Source: Oscillospiraceae bacterium
GTDB lineage: Bacteria; Bacillota; Clostridia; Oscillospirales; Oscillospiraceae
Assembly: GCA_017436035.1 (NCBI GenBank)
Contig: JAFSDV010000018.1
Coordinates: 1 to 37,666 of the forward strand
Direction: 5' to 3'
DNA length: 37,666 nucleotides
This document shows positions 16,508 to 24,585 of the stretch, piece by piece. Position 1 is the first letter of the stretch. Every line of letters starts with the position of its first letter. The translations under genes and the position numbers were made by a program. The notes beneath the pieces are model-generated. The model was not told where the DNA came from, made no database searches, and saw only the letters and a list, made by a program, of their open reading frames with translations.

Positions 16508-18247
16508 TCAGCCCTCCTCGGCGGCATTCAGCGCGCCCAGCTTGCAAAGCTGCTGGCAGACACCGCAGCCAACGCACAGTGTGTTGTCCACCTTCGCCTT
16601 GCCGTCTGCAATGCTGATGGCAGGACAGCCAATCCGCATACAGGCCTTGCAGCCTACACATTTTTCGCTGTCTACTGTCAGCGACTTCTTGTGCTTCACA
16701 TACTTTAGCAGTGCACAGGGACGGCGGGAGATAATGACTGAAGGCTCATTGGCCGCCAGCTCTTCCTTGATCACCTGATCACACTGGGTCAGATCGTAGG
16801 GGTCTATCACCCGTACCCGCCGGATGCCCACTGCCTTACACAGCGTCTCCAGGTCAATCTTGGCACAGGGATCACCCTTCAGATTGTAGCCGGTGGTGGG
16901 ATTCTGCTGGTGACCGGTCATACCGGTAATGGAGTTGTCCACGATGATCACCGTGGAATTGGACTCGTTATAGGCCATATTCACCAGACCGGTGATGCCG
17001 GAGTGCATAAAGGTAGAATCGCCGATCACTGCCACAGTTTTGCCGTCCATCGCACCCTGCTGGGACTTCAGGAATCCGTGCAGACCGGATACGGACGCGC
17101 CCATACAGATCACGGAATCCACCGCATTCAGCGGCGCAACCGCGCCCAGTGTATAGCAGCCGATATCACCCAAAACGGTGATCTTATTCTTTTTCAGTGT
17201 GTAGAACAAGCCTCTGTGGGGACAGCCTGCACACATCACCGGGGGTCTGGGCGGAACAGCGTCCTCCAGCTTGACACCCTGCTCACGGGTAATCTGCAGT
17301 GCATCCGCCACCAGATTTTGGCTCAGCTCATCGATGCAGGAGAACTTCTCCTTTCCGATGCAGTCAATTCCCAAATTTTTACAATGAGCTTCGATAAAGC
17401 CGTCCAGCTCCTCAACCACCACCAGCGTATCTACAGAAGCTGCGAAGCTGCGGAGCTTTTCTACCGGCATCGGCCAGATCATACCCAGCTTCATCACCGG
17501 ATATGTATCACCCATGACCTCCTTGATGTACTGATAGGAGGTAGAGGATGTAATAAAGCCATAGGCATTGCTCCTGCCCGGCTCGATCCGGTTGATCTGG
17601 GCGGTTTCCGCATAAGCCGTCAGCTTCTTTGTCCGCTCTTCCACCACCGGATGACGCCGCTTGGCATTGCCGGGCATCATCACGTACTTGGGAATATTGG
17701 TCTCATACGCCTTGACCGCTTCCTCCCGCTCACCGGTTTCCACCACGCTCTGGGAATGGGATACCCGGGTGCACATCTTCACCAGCACCGGTGTGTCAAA
17801 TTCCTCAGAAATCCGGTATGCCAGCTTGGTGAACGCCAGTGCCTCTGCCGAATCGGAAGGCTCCAGCATAGGGATCTTTGCCGCCATAGCGTAGTGCCGG
17901 GAGTCCTGCTCGTTCTGAGAAGAGTGCATACCCGCATCATCCGCCACACCGATGACCATACCGGCATTCACACCGGTATAGGAGATGGTAAACAGGGGAT
18001 CGGCAGCTACGTTCAGACCCACATGCTTCATGCCGCAGAAGCTGCGTCTGCCTGCCAGGGACGCGCCAAACGCCGCCTCCATAGCAACCTTTTCATTGGG
18101 CGCCCACTCCGCATAGACCTCCGGATATTTGGCAACCGCCTCTGTAATTTCCGTACTGGGCGTTCCGGGATAGCTGGATACAAAGCTGCATCCGGCCTCA
18201 TATAAGCCGCGGGCAACCGCCTCGTTGCCCAGAATCAACTGCTTCAT
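16508..18247 (-). CDS. iorA: indolepyruvate:ferredoxin oxidoreductase, alpha subunit
   Basis: A 579-residue cytoplasmic enzyme subunit. N-terminal pyrimidine domain (GNEAVARGLYEAG, YPGTPSTEI), middle CoA/transketolase-C-like domain, then the TPP domain with CAGCPHRG, GDIGCYTLG, IGDSTFMHSG and VDNSITGMTGHQQNP, and a C-terminal ferredoxin domain with two [4Fe-4S] motifs (CVGCKACMRIGCP and CVGCGVCQQLC). The complete set of motifs says it is functional. Oxidation of arylpyruvates is the usual assay direction, but in methanogens and rumen bacteria the enzyme works in reverse to make aromatic amino acids. Its ATG overlaps the symporter stop as ATGA. Confidence 0.96.
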   Translation of the reverse strand: MKQLILGNEAVARGLYEAGCSFVSSYPGTPSTEITEAVAKYPEVYAEWAPNEKVAMEAAFGASLAGRRSFCGMKHVGLNVAADPLFTISYTGVNAGMVIGVADDAGMHSSQNEQDSRHYAMAAKIPMLEPSDSAEALAFTKLAYRISEEFDTPVLVKMCTRVSHSQSVVETGEREEAVKAYETNIPKYVMMPGNAKRRHPVVEERTKKLTAYAETAQINRIEPGRSNAYGFITSSTSYQYIKEVMGDTYPVMKLGMIWPMPVEKLRSFAASVDTLVVVEELDGFIEAHCKNLGIDCIGKEKFSCIDELSQNLVADALQITREQGVKLEDAVPPRPPVMCAGCPHRGLFYTLKKNKITVLGDIGCYTLGAVAPLNAVDSVICMGASVSGLHGFLKSQQGAMDGKTVAVIGDSTFMHSGITGLVNMAYNESNSTVIIVDNSITGMTGHQQNPTTGYNLKGDPCAKIDLETLCKAVGIRRVRVIDPYDLTQCDQVIKEELAANEPSVIISRRPCALLKYVKHKKSLTVDSEKCVGCKACMRIGCPAISIADGKAKVDNTLCVGCGVCQQLCKLGALNAAEEG

Positions 18248-19812
18248 TTTACTTCCTCCTTGTCAATGGGTTCGCCGATCGCGTCGGCAGCAGATACGAC
18301 CACCTTCCGGTCATAACAAGAAAATACATACTCTACATGTTCCCCCTTGAGCGGCTTTGTTACAAGACTGACCGCCGGGACCAGCACCAGTCCCGCCAGC
18401 ATGCAGAACACACCGGCATTGATGGGTGAGCGCAAAAGTGCAGGGAACAGATTCTTAAAGAGCATATTTGCCAGCATTACTACAGTAGAGAACCCGAAGC
18501 TGACCCAGACCGCCGCCGTTGTGACCCGCTTCCAGAACAGGCCGTACAGGAACGGTGCTAAAAACGCACCTGCCAACGCGCCCCAGGATATGCCCATCAG
18601 CTGGGCGATAAAGGTTATGTTGGAATTGTACTGGTAAATGGCGATCCCGGCAGAAATGGCAATAAACACCGCGATCAGCACACGCATAATGAAGATCTGC
18701 TTTTTCTCTGAAAGCTCTTTTACCACTGTTCCCTTGATAAAGTCCAGTGTCAGGGTGGAGCTGGATGCCAGCACCAAAGAAGACAGAGTGGACATAGACG
18801 CAGACAGCACCAGAACCACCACCACCGCGATCAGCACAGCAGGCAGATCCGACAGCATGGTAGGAATAATGGAATCATAGCCGCCGGCGGACAGATCGAT
18901 CCGATCCGAGAACAGCCGACCGAAGCCGCCGAGGAAATAGCAGCCGCCTGCCACCACCAAGGCAAACAGAGTGGAAATGATCATACCCTTGCTGATCGCC
19001 TTTTCACTTTTGATGGCATAGAACTTCTGGACCATCTGGGGAAGCCCCCATGTGCCCAGGCTGGTCAGCAGCACCACACCCAGCAAATTGACCGGGTCCG
19101 GTCCAAAGAACGAGTTGAATGCGCCGGGCGTCTGAGAAACCGCAGGATCGACAACCTGTCCCAAATTGTTCAGAGCTTCCGTCAGTCCGCCCTGACCTCT
19201 CAGCACCGCGATGATCACCGCCACGATGCCCATCAGCATAATAATGCCCTGAATAAAGTCATTGATGGCAGTAGCCATATAACCACCGGCGATCACATAA
19301 ATGCCGGTCAGAATACTCATGGCGATCACACAAACACTGTAATCGATCTCAAACGCCATACCGAACAACCGGCTTAATCCATTATACAGCGATGCGGTAT
19401 AAGGAATCAAAAACACAAAAATGATTGCCGAGGACGCCAGCTTCAGCGGCTTGCTGTTAAACCGTGCTTCAAAAAACTGGGGCATAGTTGCACTGCTTAA
19501 ATGCTGAGACATGACTCTGGTGCGGCGTCCCAGGACTGCCCACGCCAGCAGCGAGCCCAGCAGCGCGTTGCCAATGCCCGCCCATGTGGCTGCAATGCCA
19601 AATCTCCAGCCAAACTGTCCGGCATAGCCCACGAACACAACTGCGGAAAAATAGGATGTACCGTAAGCAAAGGCAGTCAGCCAAGGACCGACGCTTCTGC
19701 CTCCAAGGACAAAGCCCTCCACATTGTTTGCATGCTTTCGGCAGAAAAAACCGATTCCGATCATAATTCCAAAGAACACAATCAGTATGCCAATTTTAAT
19801 TGCCATATCCAT
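18244..19812 (-). CDS. sodium:solute symporter (SSS family), probable aryl-acid uptake
   Basis: A 522-residue membrane protein with about 13 helices. It begins IGILIVFFGIMIGIGFFCRKHANNVEGFVLGGRSVGPW, the normal start of SSS transporters (core positions 6-45), with AFAYGTSYFSAVVFVGYAGQFG and VIAGGYMATAINDFIQGIIM as further family motifs. Relatives carry proline, pantothenate, acetate and, in some bacteria, phenylacetate. Location between a CoA ligase and iorA suggests that it imports the arylacetate or arylpyruvate used by the operon; this is inference. Start ATG 19812 has GAGGG 7 bases upstream; the longer frame overlaps the ligase gene. Stop overlaps iorA by 4 bases. Confidence 0.92.
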   Translation of the reverse strand: MDMAIKIGILIVFFGIMIGIGFFCRKHANNVEGFVLGGRSVGPWLTAFAYGTSYFSAVVFVGYAGQFGWRFGIAATWAGIGNALLGSLLAWAVLGRRTRVMSQHLSSATMPQFFEARFNSKPLKLASSAIIFVFLIPYTASLYNGLSRLFGMAFEIDYSVCVIAMSILTGIYVIAGGYMATAINDFIQGIIMLMGIVAVIIAVLRGQGGLTEALNNLGQVVDPAVSQTPGAFNSFFGPDPVNLLGVVLLTSLGTWGLPQMVQKFYAIKSEKAISKGMIISTLFALVVAGGCYFLGGFGRLFSDRIDLSAGGYDSIIPTMLSDLPAVLIAVVVVLVLSASMSTLSSLVLASSSTLTLDFIKGTVVKELSEKKQIFIMRVLIAVFIAISAGIAIYQYNSNITFIAQLMGISWGALAGAFLAPFLYGLFWKRVTTAAVWVSFGFSTVVMLANMLFKNLFPALLRSPINAGVFCMLAGLVLVPAVSLVTKPLKGEHVEYVFSCYDRKVVVSAADAIGEPIDKEEVK

Positions 19813-19844
19813 AAAGAATCCCTCTTTTCTGTTTGCCTCGTTAA

Positions 19845-21482
19845 TCAGCCCGTTACCTGCGCTTCCACCAAACGGCCGCTGCAATACCTCTCCCGCAGAA
19901 CCGGCTTTTCGATCTTTCCGGTAGGGTTGCGGGGAACTTTGTCAAAGAATACCTGCCGGGGACGCTTGTAGCGGGGCAGTGCCTGGCAGAAGGTGTCGAT
20001 CTCCTCCCGGGTGCATTCCTCCCCTTCCTTGACTTCAACGATCGCCGCGGCGATCTCTCCAAGACGGGCATCCGGCAAACCGATCACCGCCACATCCTTG
20101 ATCTTCGGATGGGCGCGCAGGAAATCCTCGATCTGCACCGGATACAGGTTTTCACCGCCGGAAATGACCACGTCCTTTTTCCGGTCCACCAGGTAGATAA
20201 AGCCCTCCTCATCCTCCCGGGCCATGTCGCCGGTAAACAACCAGGAATCCTTCAGCACCTCTGCTGTGGCTTCCGGATTTTTGTAATAGCACTGCATCAC
20301 GCCGTCGCCTTTAACGATCAGCTCGCCTACTTCGCCCTTTTTCACCGGTACACCGTATTCGTCAACGATCCGGGCTTCCCAGTTATAGCCGGGCTTGCCG
20401 ATCGCGCCCACCTTGTGGACATTCTCCACGCCCAGGTGAACACAGCCGGGTCCGATGGACTCGGACAGTCCGTAGTTGGTGTCGTACTGATGATGGGGGA
20501 ATATTTTTTTCCAGCGGTGGATCAGACTGGGCGGCACCGGCTGCGCGCCAATGTGCATCAGTCTCCACTGCTCCAGCCGGTATTGGCTCAGATCGACCCG
20601 CCGGGCGTCAATGGCATCCAGCAGATCCTGCGCCCATGGCACCAGCAGCCAAACGATGGTGCACCGCTCTTCCGTAACAGCCCGCAGGATCCATTCCGGC
20701 TTCACGCCCCGCAGCAGCACTGCTTTGGAACCGGAGAGCAAAGATCCGAACCAGTGCATCTTCGCGCCGGTGTGATACAGCGGCGGGATACACAGGAACA
20801 CATCCTCCCGGGTCTGGGAATGGTGGTTTTGTTCCGTCTTGCAGGCACAGACCAGTGCCTTGTGATTATGCAAAATCGCCTTGGGGAAGCCGGTCGTTCC
20901 GGAGGAGAAGTAGATCGCCGCGTCGTCTGTTTCTTCCAGGGCAACAGGGGGCGCACTGGAAGAGCAAAAGCCCATCAGGCGCAGTCCGTCCTCCGTATAA
21001 GCCGGACCGTCCTTGCCCACGAAAAACAGCATCCGCACCCCAGGAATTTCCTCCCGGATTCCGTCCATCCGGCTGATAAACTCCGGTCCAAACACCAAAG
21101 CCTCCACATCCGCCAGTTCCAGACAGTATTTGATCTCATCGCTGCTGTAACGGAAGTTCATAGGCACTGCCACGCAGCCTGCCTTCAGGATGCCGAAATA
21201 GATCGGCAGCCACTCCAGGCAGTTCATCAGCAAAACCGCCACCTTTGTGCCCTTTTTTATGCCCCGGCTGAGCAGCAGATTGGCAAAGCGGTTTGCCCGC
21301 CGGTCAAAATCCCGCCAGCTCAGCTCCCGGCGGTAAGGCGCATCCTGACTGGCACTTTCGATCAGATTGAAGTCCCACCAAGTGGCTGCCTGATCCCGTT
21401 CCTCTGACGGATTCAGCTCCACCAGGCTGACCTCATTGCCATACAGCCGTGCATTACGCTCTAAATACTCTGTTATGATCAT
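19845..21482 (-). CDS. acyl-CoA ligase (AMP-dependent synthetase), first gene under the T-box
   Basis: A 545-residue adenylate-forming enzyme of the fatty acid/aryl acid ligase class. Motifs: SSGTTGFPKAIL (ATP loop), LPPLYHTGA-like IPPLYHTGAKMHWF, NYGLSESIGPG, WLFTGDMAR, YLVDRKKDVVISGGENLYPVQIE and the catalytic Lys in NPTGKIEKP near the C-terminus; all are intact. It differs from PaaK in family, so the operon encodes two independent CoA ligases, perhaps for different aryl acids or different chain types. Start ATG has AAAGGG 9 bases upstream and is preceded by the T-box terminator. 32 bases separate it from the symporter. Confidence 0.92.
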   Translation of the reverse strand: MIITEYLERNARLYGNEVSLVELNPSEERDQAATWWDFNLIESASQDAPYRRELSWRDFDRRANRFANLLLSRGIKKGTKVAVLLMNCLEWLPIYFGILKAGCVAVPMNFRYSSDEIKYCLELADVEALVFGPEFISRMDGIREEIPGVRMLFFVGKDGPAYTEDGLRLMGFCSSSAPPVALEETDDAAIYFSSGTTGFPKAILHNHKALVCACKTEQNHHSQTREDVFLCIPPLYHTGAKMHWFGSLLSGSKAVLLRGVKPEWILRAVTEERCTIVWLLVPWAQDLLDAIDARRVDLSQYRLEQWRLMHIGAQPVPPSLIHRWKKIFPHHQYDTNYGLSESIGPGCVHLGVENVHKVGAIGKPGYNWEARIVDEYGVPVKKGEVGELIVKGDGVMQCYYKNPEATAEVLKDSWLFTGDMAREDEEGFIYLVDRKKDVVISGGENLYPVQIEDFLRAHPKIKDVAVIGLPDARLGEIAAAIVEVKEGEECTREEIDTFCQALPRYKRPRQVFFDKVPRNPTGKIEKPVLRERYCSGRLVEAQVTG

Positions 21483-21509
21483 ATGTATTCACCCTTTTCG
21501 TGCAGTATC

Positions 21510-21770
21510 AAAAACAAGTCCCCTGCCTGTTCAGCAGAGGACAAGAAAATCCTGTGGTACCACCTCAATTTACCGCTTGCGCGGCCTCATGGGATCGAAA
21601 CGATCCGCAGGCTGTATCGGGCCTCCCCCGTCTTCGCCTACTGCATTTCAGCAAAGCCACTCCGAAAGGTATTCCACGCCGGGATTCACACTGCCTTGCA
21701 CCAACCGGCAGATCTCTGAGCGAATGCGTCCGTGTGTACTTCTTTTCATCATCGTGTTTCTTATGTATGT
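21510..21770 (-). promoter_or_regulatory. T-box leader, specifier read as UAC (tyrosine)
   Basis: On the minus strand the leader contains, in order, the Stem I elements GAAAAGAAGTACAC (AGTA of the specifier-loop E motif at 21737-21740), CAGAGA and GGTTGGTG (distal loop), then GGAATACCTTTCGGAG, whose specifier position reads TAC (21669-21671). Next comes the T-box sequence AATTGAGGTGGTACCACAGG (21551-21570) with the acceptor-pairing TGGT, and an intrinsic terminator stem GTCCTCTGC / GCAGGGGAC (21534-21542 with 21518-21526) followed by TTGTTTTTG. The AGGA of the T-box can pair with TCCT of the terminator arm, giving the exclusive antiterminator. TGGT would pair with a tRNA ending A-CCA, as tRNA-Tyr and tRNA-Phe do and tRNA-Trp usually does not. 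Confidence 0.92.
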
Positions 21771-21775
21771 TCTTC

Positions 21776-21804
21776 ATTTTACCATCGCAGGAAACACAAG
21801 TCAA
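21776..21804 (-). promoter_or_regulatory. promoter of the T-box / aryl-acid operon
   Basis: Minus strand TTGACT (21799-21804), 17-bp spacer, TAAAAT (21776-21781). Predicted start near 21769, giving a leader of about 290 bases up to the ligase ATG. Confidence 0.8.
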
Positions 21805-21957
21805 CAAAAAAATGGCAAAAACCCGAATTATTCTCCCCGCTCCACGGCAGAAAAAGCAAAATTCAAATATAAAACAGCAGGCAATCCACGACCATCCTTA
21901 CATTCTTGATCGATCCGTTATATTCTAATTTTCAATTTTCCATTTTGAATTTTTATT

Positions 21958-21995
21958 AAACCCCGGCTGCGGCAATTTTGCCACAGCCGGGGTTT
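21958..21995 (-). terminator. terminator of glnA
   Basis: A long stem AAACCCCGGCTG / CAGCCGGGGTTT continued by GGCA/TGCC around a short loop, followed on the minus strand by AATAAAAATTC. It stands 6 bases after the glutamine synthetase stop. Confidence 0.85.
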
Positions 21996-22000
21996 GACGC

Positions 22001-23425
22001 TTACAGGTTGAAATATTTGTCATACTCCGCAGGATGGGGGATCGCTGCCATCTGGCGGCACTCCTCCCGCTTGGTCTTAATGAAGCTCTTCAGCAGCTCC
22101 TCCGGGAACACACCGCCTGCAGTCAGATAATCGTGGTCCGCCTCCAGCGCGTCCAGTGCCTCCTCCAGAGAGGTGGGCAGACCCTGCAGCTTTGCCTTCT
22201 CCTCCTCCGGCAGATGGTACAGATTCATATCGTAAGGACCCCAGCCGTTTTCATGAGGATCGATCTGATTTTTAATGCCGTCCAAGCCTGCCATCAGGAT
22301 CGCCGCATAGCAGAAATAGGGGTTGCAGGTAGCATCTGGATTGCGCAGCTCAAAGCGGCGCTTGTTGGGTGTCTTGGCGTAGGCAGGAATCCGAATGACC
22401 GCGCTGCGGTTGGAGGTTGCGTAGCCTACTGTGACCGGTGCCTCAAAGCCGGGAACAAGCCGCTTAAAGGAGTTTGTGCTGGGATTGGTCAGGGCGCACA
22501 GAGAATGGATGTGCTTCAGCAGACCGCCCATAAAGTAATGGGCTTCTTTGCTCAGGTGCGCGTAGCCGTTATCATCGGAGAATACCGGCTCGCCGTCCTT
22601 CAGCAGCAGCATATGCACGTGCATACCGCTGCCCGCCTCGCCCCAAATGGGCTTAGGCATAAAGGTGGCGGTTTTTCCGTGCTTCAGAGCCGTATTGTGA
22701 ATGATATACTTGATCATCATGGTGGCATCTGCCATGGCAGACATTTTGCCAAGCTGGGGCTCGATCTCAAACTGACCGGACGCAGCTACCTCCGGATGAT
22801 GGTAGTTGATCTCAATGCCCGCATCCTTCATATGCATACACATTTCGCTTCTGCACTCATACGCCACATCAAAGGGCTTGGCCGTGTGATAGGCCTTCTG
22901 CTTCGGCACGATCACGCCCTTGCCCTCGGTTGCGCTGTTCCAATAGGACTGCTGGGCATCCACCCAGGCACTGACGCTGTTGGGCTGCACTTCCCAGCCC
23001 ACCTGATCAAACAGATAGAATTCAAACTCCGGCAGGATCAGCATGGTATCGGCAATGCCGCTGTCTTTCATATACTGCTCCGCCGCAAGAACGATGTTTC
23101 GGGGATACTGGGCAAGAGGTCGGTTTTCCGGGCTGTCGATGATCATCGCGTTGCCGGTCATAGACAAGGTGGGAATGGTGCAGAACGGATCGATCAGCGC
23201 GGTATCCGGATCGGGAATGAATACCATATCACTCTTTTCCACCACTGCATAGCCGTAGTTGGAGGCGTCGAAGCCGATTCCGCTTTTGAGTGTATCCTCA
23301 GAAAAATTTTGTGCGGGAATGGTAACGTGGCGGTATTGACCGTTAATGTCTACCATCTTGAAATCGATCATTTCAATGCCATGCTCCCGGATCATGGACA
23401 AAACATCCTGTACACTTTTTCCCAT
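22001..23425 (-). CDS. glnA: glutamine synthetase type I (GSI-beta-like)
   Basis: A 474-residue enzyme making glutamine from glutamate, ammonia and ATP. Active-site landmarks: PEFEFYLFD, YEVAASGQFEIE-like PEVAASGQFEIEPQ, GSGMHVHMLL (ammonia/ATP site), NPSTNSFKRLVPGFEAPV, NRSAVIRIP and RFELRNPDATCNPY. The length, the NLYHLPEEE segment that aligns with the adenylylated Tyr region of GSI-beta, and the ending MAAIPHPAEYDKYF are beta-type rather than the ~445-residue alpha type common in Firmicutes. Start ATG 23425 with AGGAGG 9 bases upstream; the open frame continues upstream without meaning. Monocistronic, with its own promoter and terminator. Confidence 0.95.
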   Translation of the reverse strand: MGKSVQDVLSMIREHGIEMIDFKMVDINGQYRHVTIPAQNFSEDTLKSGIGFDASNYGYAVVEKSDMVFIPDPDTALIDPFCTIPTLSMTGNAMIIDSPENRPLAQYPRNIVLAAEQYMKDSGIADTMLILPEFEFYLFDQVGWEVQPNSVSAWVDAQQSYWNSATEGKGVIVPKQKAYHTAKPFDVAYECRSEMCMHMKDAGIEINYHHPEVAASGQFEIEPQLGKMSAMADATMMIKYIIHNTALKHGKTATFMPKPIWGEAGSGMHVHMLLLKDGEPVFSDDNGYAHLSKEAHYFMGGLLKHIHSLCALTNPSTNSFKRLVPGFEAPVTVGYATSNRSAVIRIPAYAKTPNKRRFELRNPDATCNPYFCYAAILMAGLDGIKNQIDPHENGWGPYDMNLYHLPEEEKAKLQGLPTSLEEALDALEADHDYLTAGGVFPEELLKSFIKTKREECRQMAAIPHPAEYDKYFNL

Positions 23426-23456
23426 ATAATGAACCTCCTGTATTTTGGTTATATAC

Positions 23457-23485
23457 ATCATACAACATTTCACAAAAAATAACAA
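23457..23485 (-). promoter_or_regulatory. promoter of glnA
   Basis: Minus strand TTGTTA (23480-23485), 17-bp spacer, TATGAT (23457-23462), then AGGAGG before the start codon. No GlnR-type TGTNAN7TNACA box is evident. Confidence 0.75.
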
Positions 23486-23508
23486 GCCTCTTTCCTATTC
23501 GGTATATA

Positions 23509-23545
23509 GCAACCGCCGGGAGCTGAAACAGCTCCCGGCGGTTGC
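23509..23545 (-). terminator. hairpin after the YerC-like gene
   Basis: A perfect 17-bp stem GCAACCGCCGGGAGCTG with its complement around AAA. On the minus strand it is followed by TATATACC, without a T-run, so termination would rely on stem strength; it separates the amino-acid importer operon from glnA. Confidence 0.65.
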
Positions 23546-23550
23546 AAACC

Positions 23551-23811
23551 TTATTTTTTCAGAAATTTCGTATAGCCTTTTCCATACTGAACACAGCGGG
23601 ATACCCGACTCAGGGTGGCGGAGGAAATATCCGCCTGCTCTATGACCTGATTATAGGTCTTTCCCTCCAGCAACAGCTTAGCAGCAAAGACACGCTCTGC
23701 CATTTTTTCGATCTCCTTCACCGTACAAAGATCGTCAAAAAGCATACGGCAGTCCTCAGGCGTTTTCAGCCGCAGGATCAGATCATACAGCTGCTCAATT
23801 TTCTCGTTCAT
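23551..23811 (-). CDS. YerC/YecD-type TrpR-like DNA-binding protein
   Basis: An 86-residue basic helical protein of the TrpR superfamily. TPEDCRMLFDDLCTVKEIEKMAERVFAAKLLLEGKTY is the YerC family hallmark (core shown across residues 17-53) and NQVIEQADISSATLSRVSRCVQYG is the helix-turn-helix. Unlike true TrpR these proteins have no established co-repressor. AGGAGG precedes the ATG and only 11 bases separate it from the ATPase gene of the amino acid importer, so it is probably cotranscribed and may repress that operon. The target is unknown. Confidence 0.9.
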   Translation of the reverse strand: MNEKIEQLYDLILRLKTPEDCRMLFDDLCTVKEIEKMAERVFAAKLLLEGKTYNQVIEQADISSATLSRVSRCVQYGKGYTKFLKK

Positions 23812-23822
23812 AGTGCCTCCTG

Positions 23823-24581
23823 TCAGTAGATGCTCTGCGCACCGTGGAGGAACGCTCTGGTCTTCTCGCTCTGGGGCTGTTCAAAAACCTGCTCCGGGGT
23901 ACCGTATTCCTCGATTACGCCATCTGCCATATAAATGACCTTATCCGCAACCTCCCGGGCAAACTCCATCTCATGGGTGACTACGATCATGGTGGTGTCC
24001 CGGTTCTTCAGTCCCCGGATGACCCGCAGCACCTCTCCGGTCAGCTCCGGATCCAGCGCGCTGGTAGGCTCATCAAAGCAGAGGACCTCCGGCTGGAGTG
24101 CCAGTGCCCGGGCGATCGCCACCCGTTGCTGCTGTCCGCCGGAAAGCTGATGGGGGTAGCTGTCCAGCTTCTCTGAAAGCCCCACCTGATCCAGCAGTCT
24201 TCTGGCATTCTCCTCAATTTGCTCCTTTGTGCCCTTTTCCAGTAATGTGGGCGCAAGGGTCACATTGCCCAGTACATTATACTGAGGAAACAGGTTGAAA
24301 TTCTGAAACACCAGACCAAAATGCAGCCGGTTTTGCCGAACCGTCTCATCGTCCAATGTAGTGGCATCGCTGCAATCGATCAGCGTTTTACCGCTTACGG
24401 CAATAGAGCCCGCATCCGGCAGCTCCAGGAAATTCAGACATCTCAAAAGGGTGGTCTTACCGCTGCCGGAGGATCCGATAATGGCAAGAACCTCTCCCTT
24501 TTTCAGAGAAAAGCTGATCCCCTTTAACACCTCGGTTTTCCCGAAGCTCTTTTTGAGATTTTCTACTGTTAACAATTCCAT
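23823..24581 (-). CDS. polar amino acid ABC transporter ATP-binding protein
   Basis: A 252-residue single ABC ATPase of the GlnQ/HisP type. Walker A GSSGSGKTT near residue 36, Q-loop QNFNLFPQ, signature [15 protein letters not shown], Walker B CFDEPTSALDPEL and switch VTHEMEFAREV are intact. It drives uptake of a polar amino acid with the 24586-25281 permease and the 25308-26090 binding protein. AGGAG lies before the ATG; 4 bases from the permease stop. Substrate unknown. Confidence 0.94.
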   Translation of the reverse strand: MELLTVENLKKSFGKTEVLKGISFSLKKGEVLAIIGSSGSGKTTLLRCLNFLELPDAGSIAVSGKTLIDCSDATTLDDETVRQNRLHFGLVFQNFNLFPQYNVLGNVTLAPTLLEKGTKEQIEENARRLLDQVGLSEKLDSYPHQLSGGQQQRVAIARALALQPEVLCFDEPTSALDPELTGEVLRVIRGLKNRDTTMIVVTHEMEFAREVADKVIYMADGVIEEYGTPEQVFEQPQSEKTRAFLHGAQSIY

Positions 24582-24585
24582 ACGG

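Noticed and set aside
21483..21928. several plus-strand frames of 78-157 codons (21436-21928)
   Set aside because: They run through the T-box leader and promoter; the RNA elements explain the sequence.
22034..23482. 482-codon open frame on the plus strand
   Set aside because: Antisense to glutamine synthetase; no ribosome binding site and no family resemblance.
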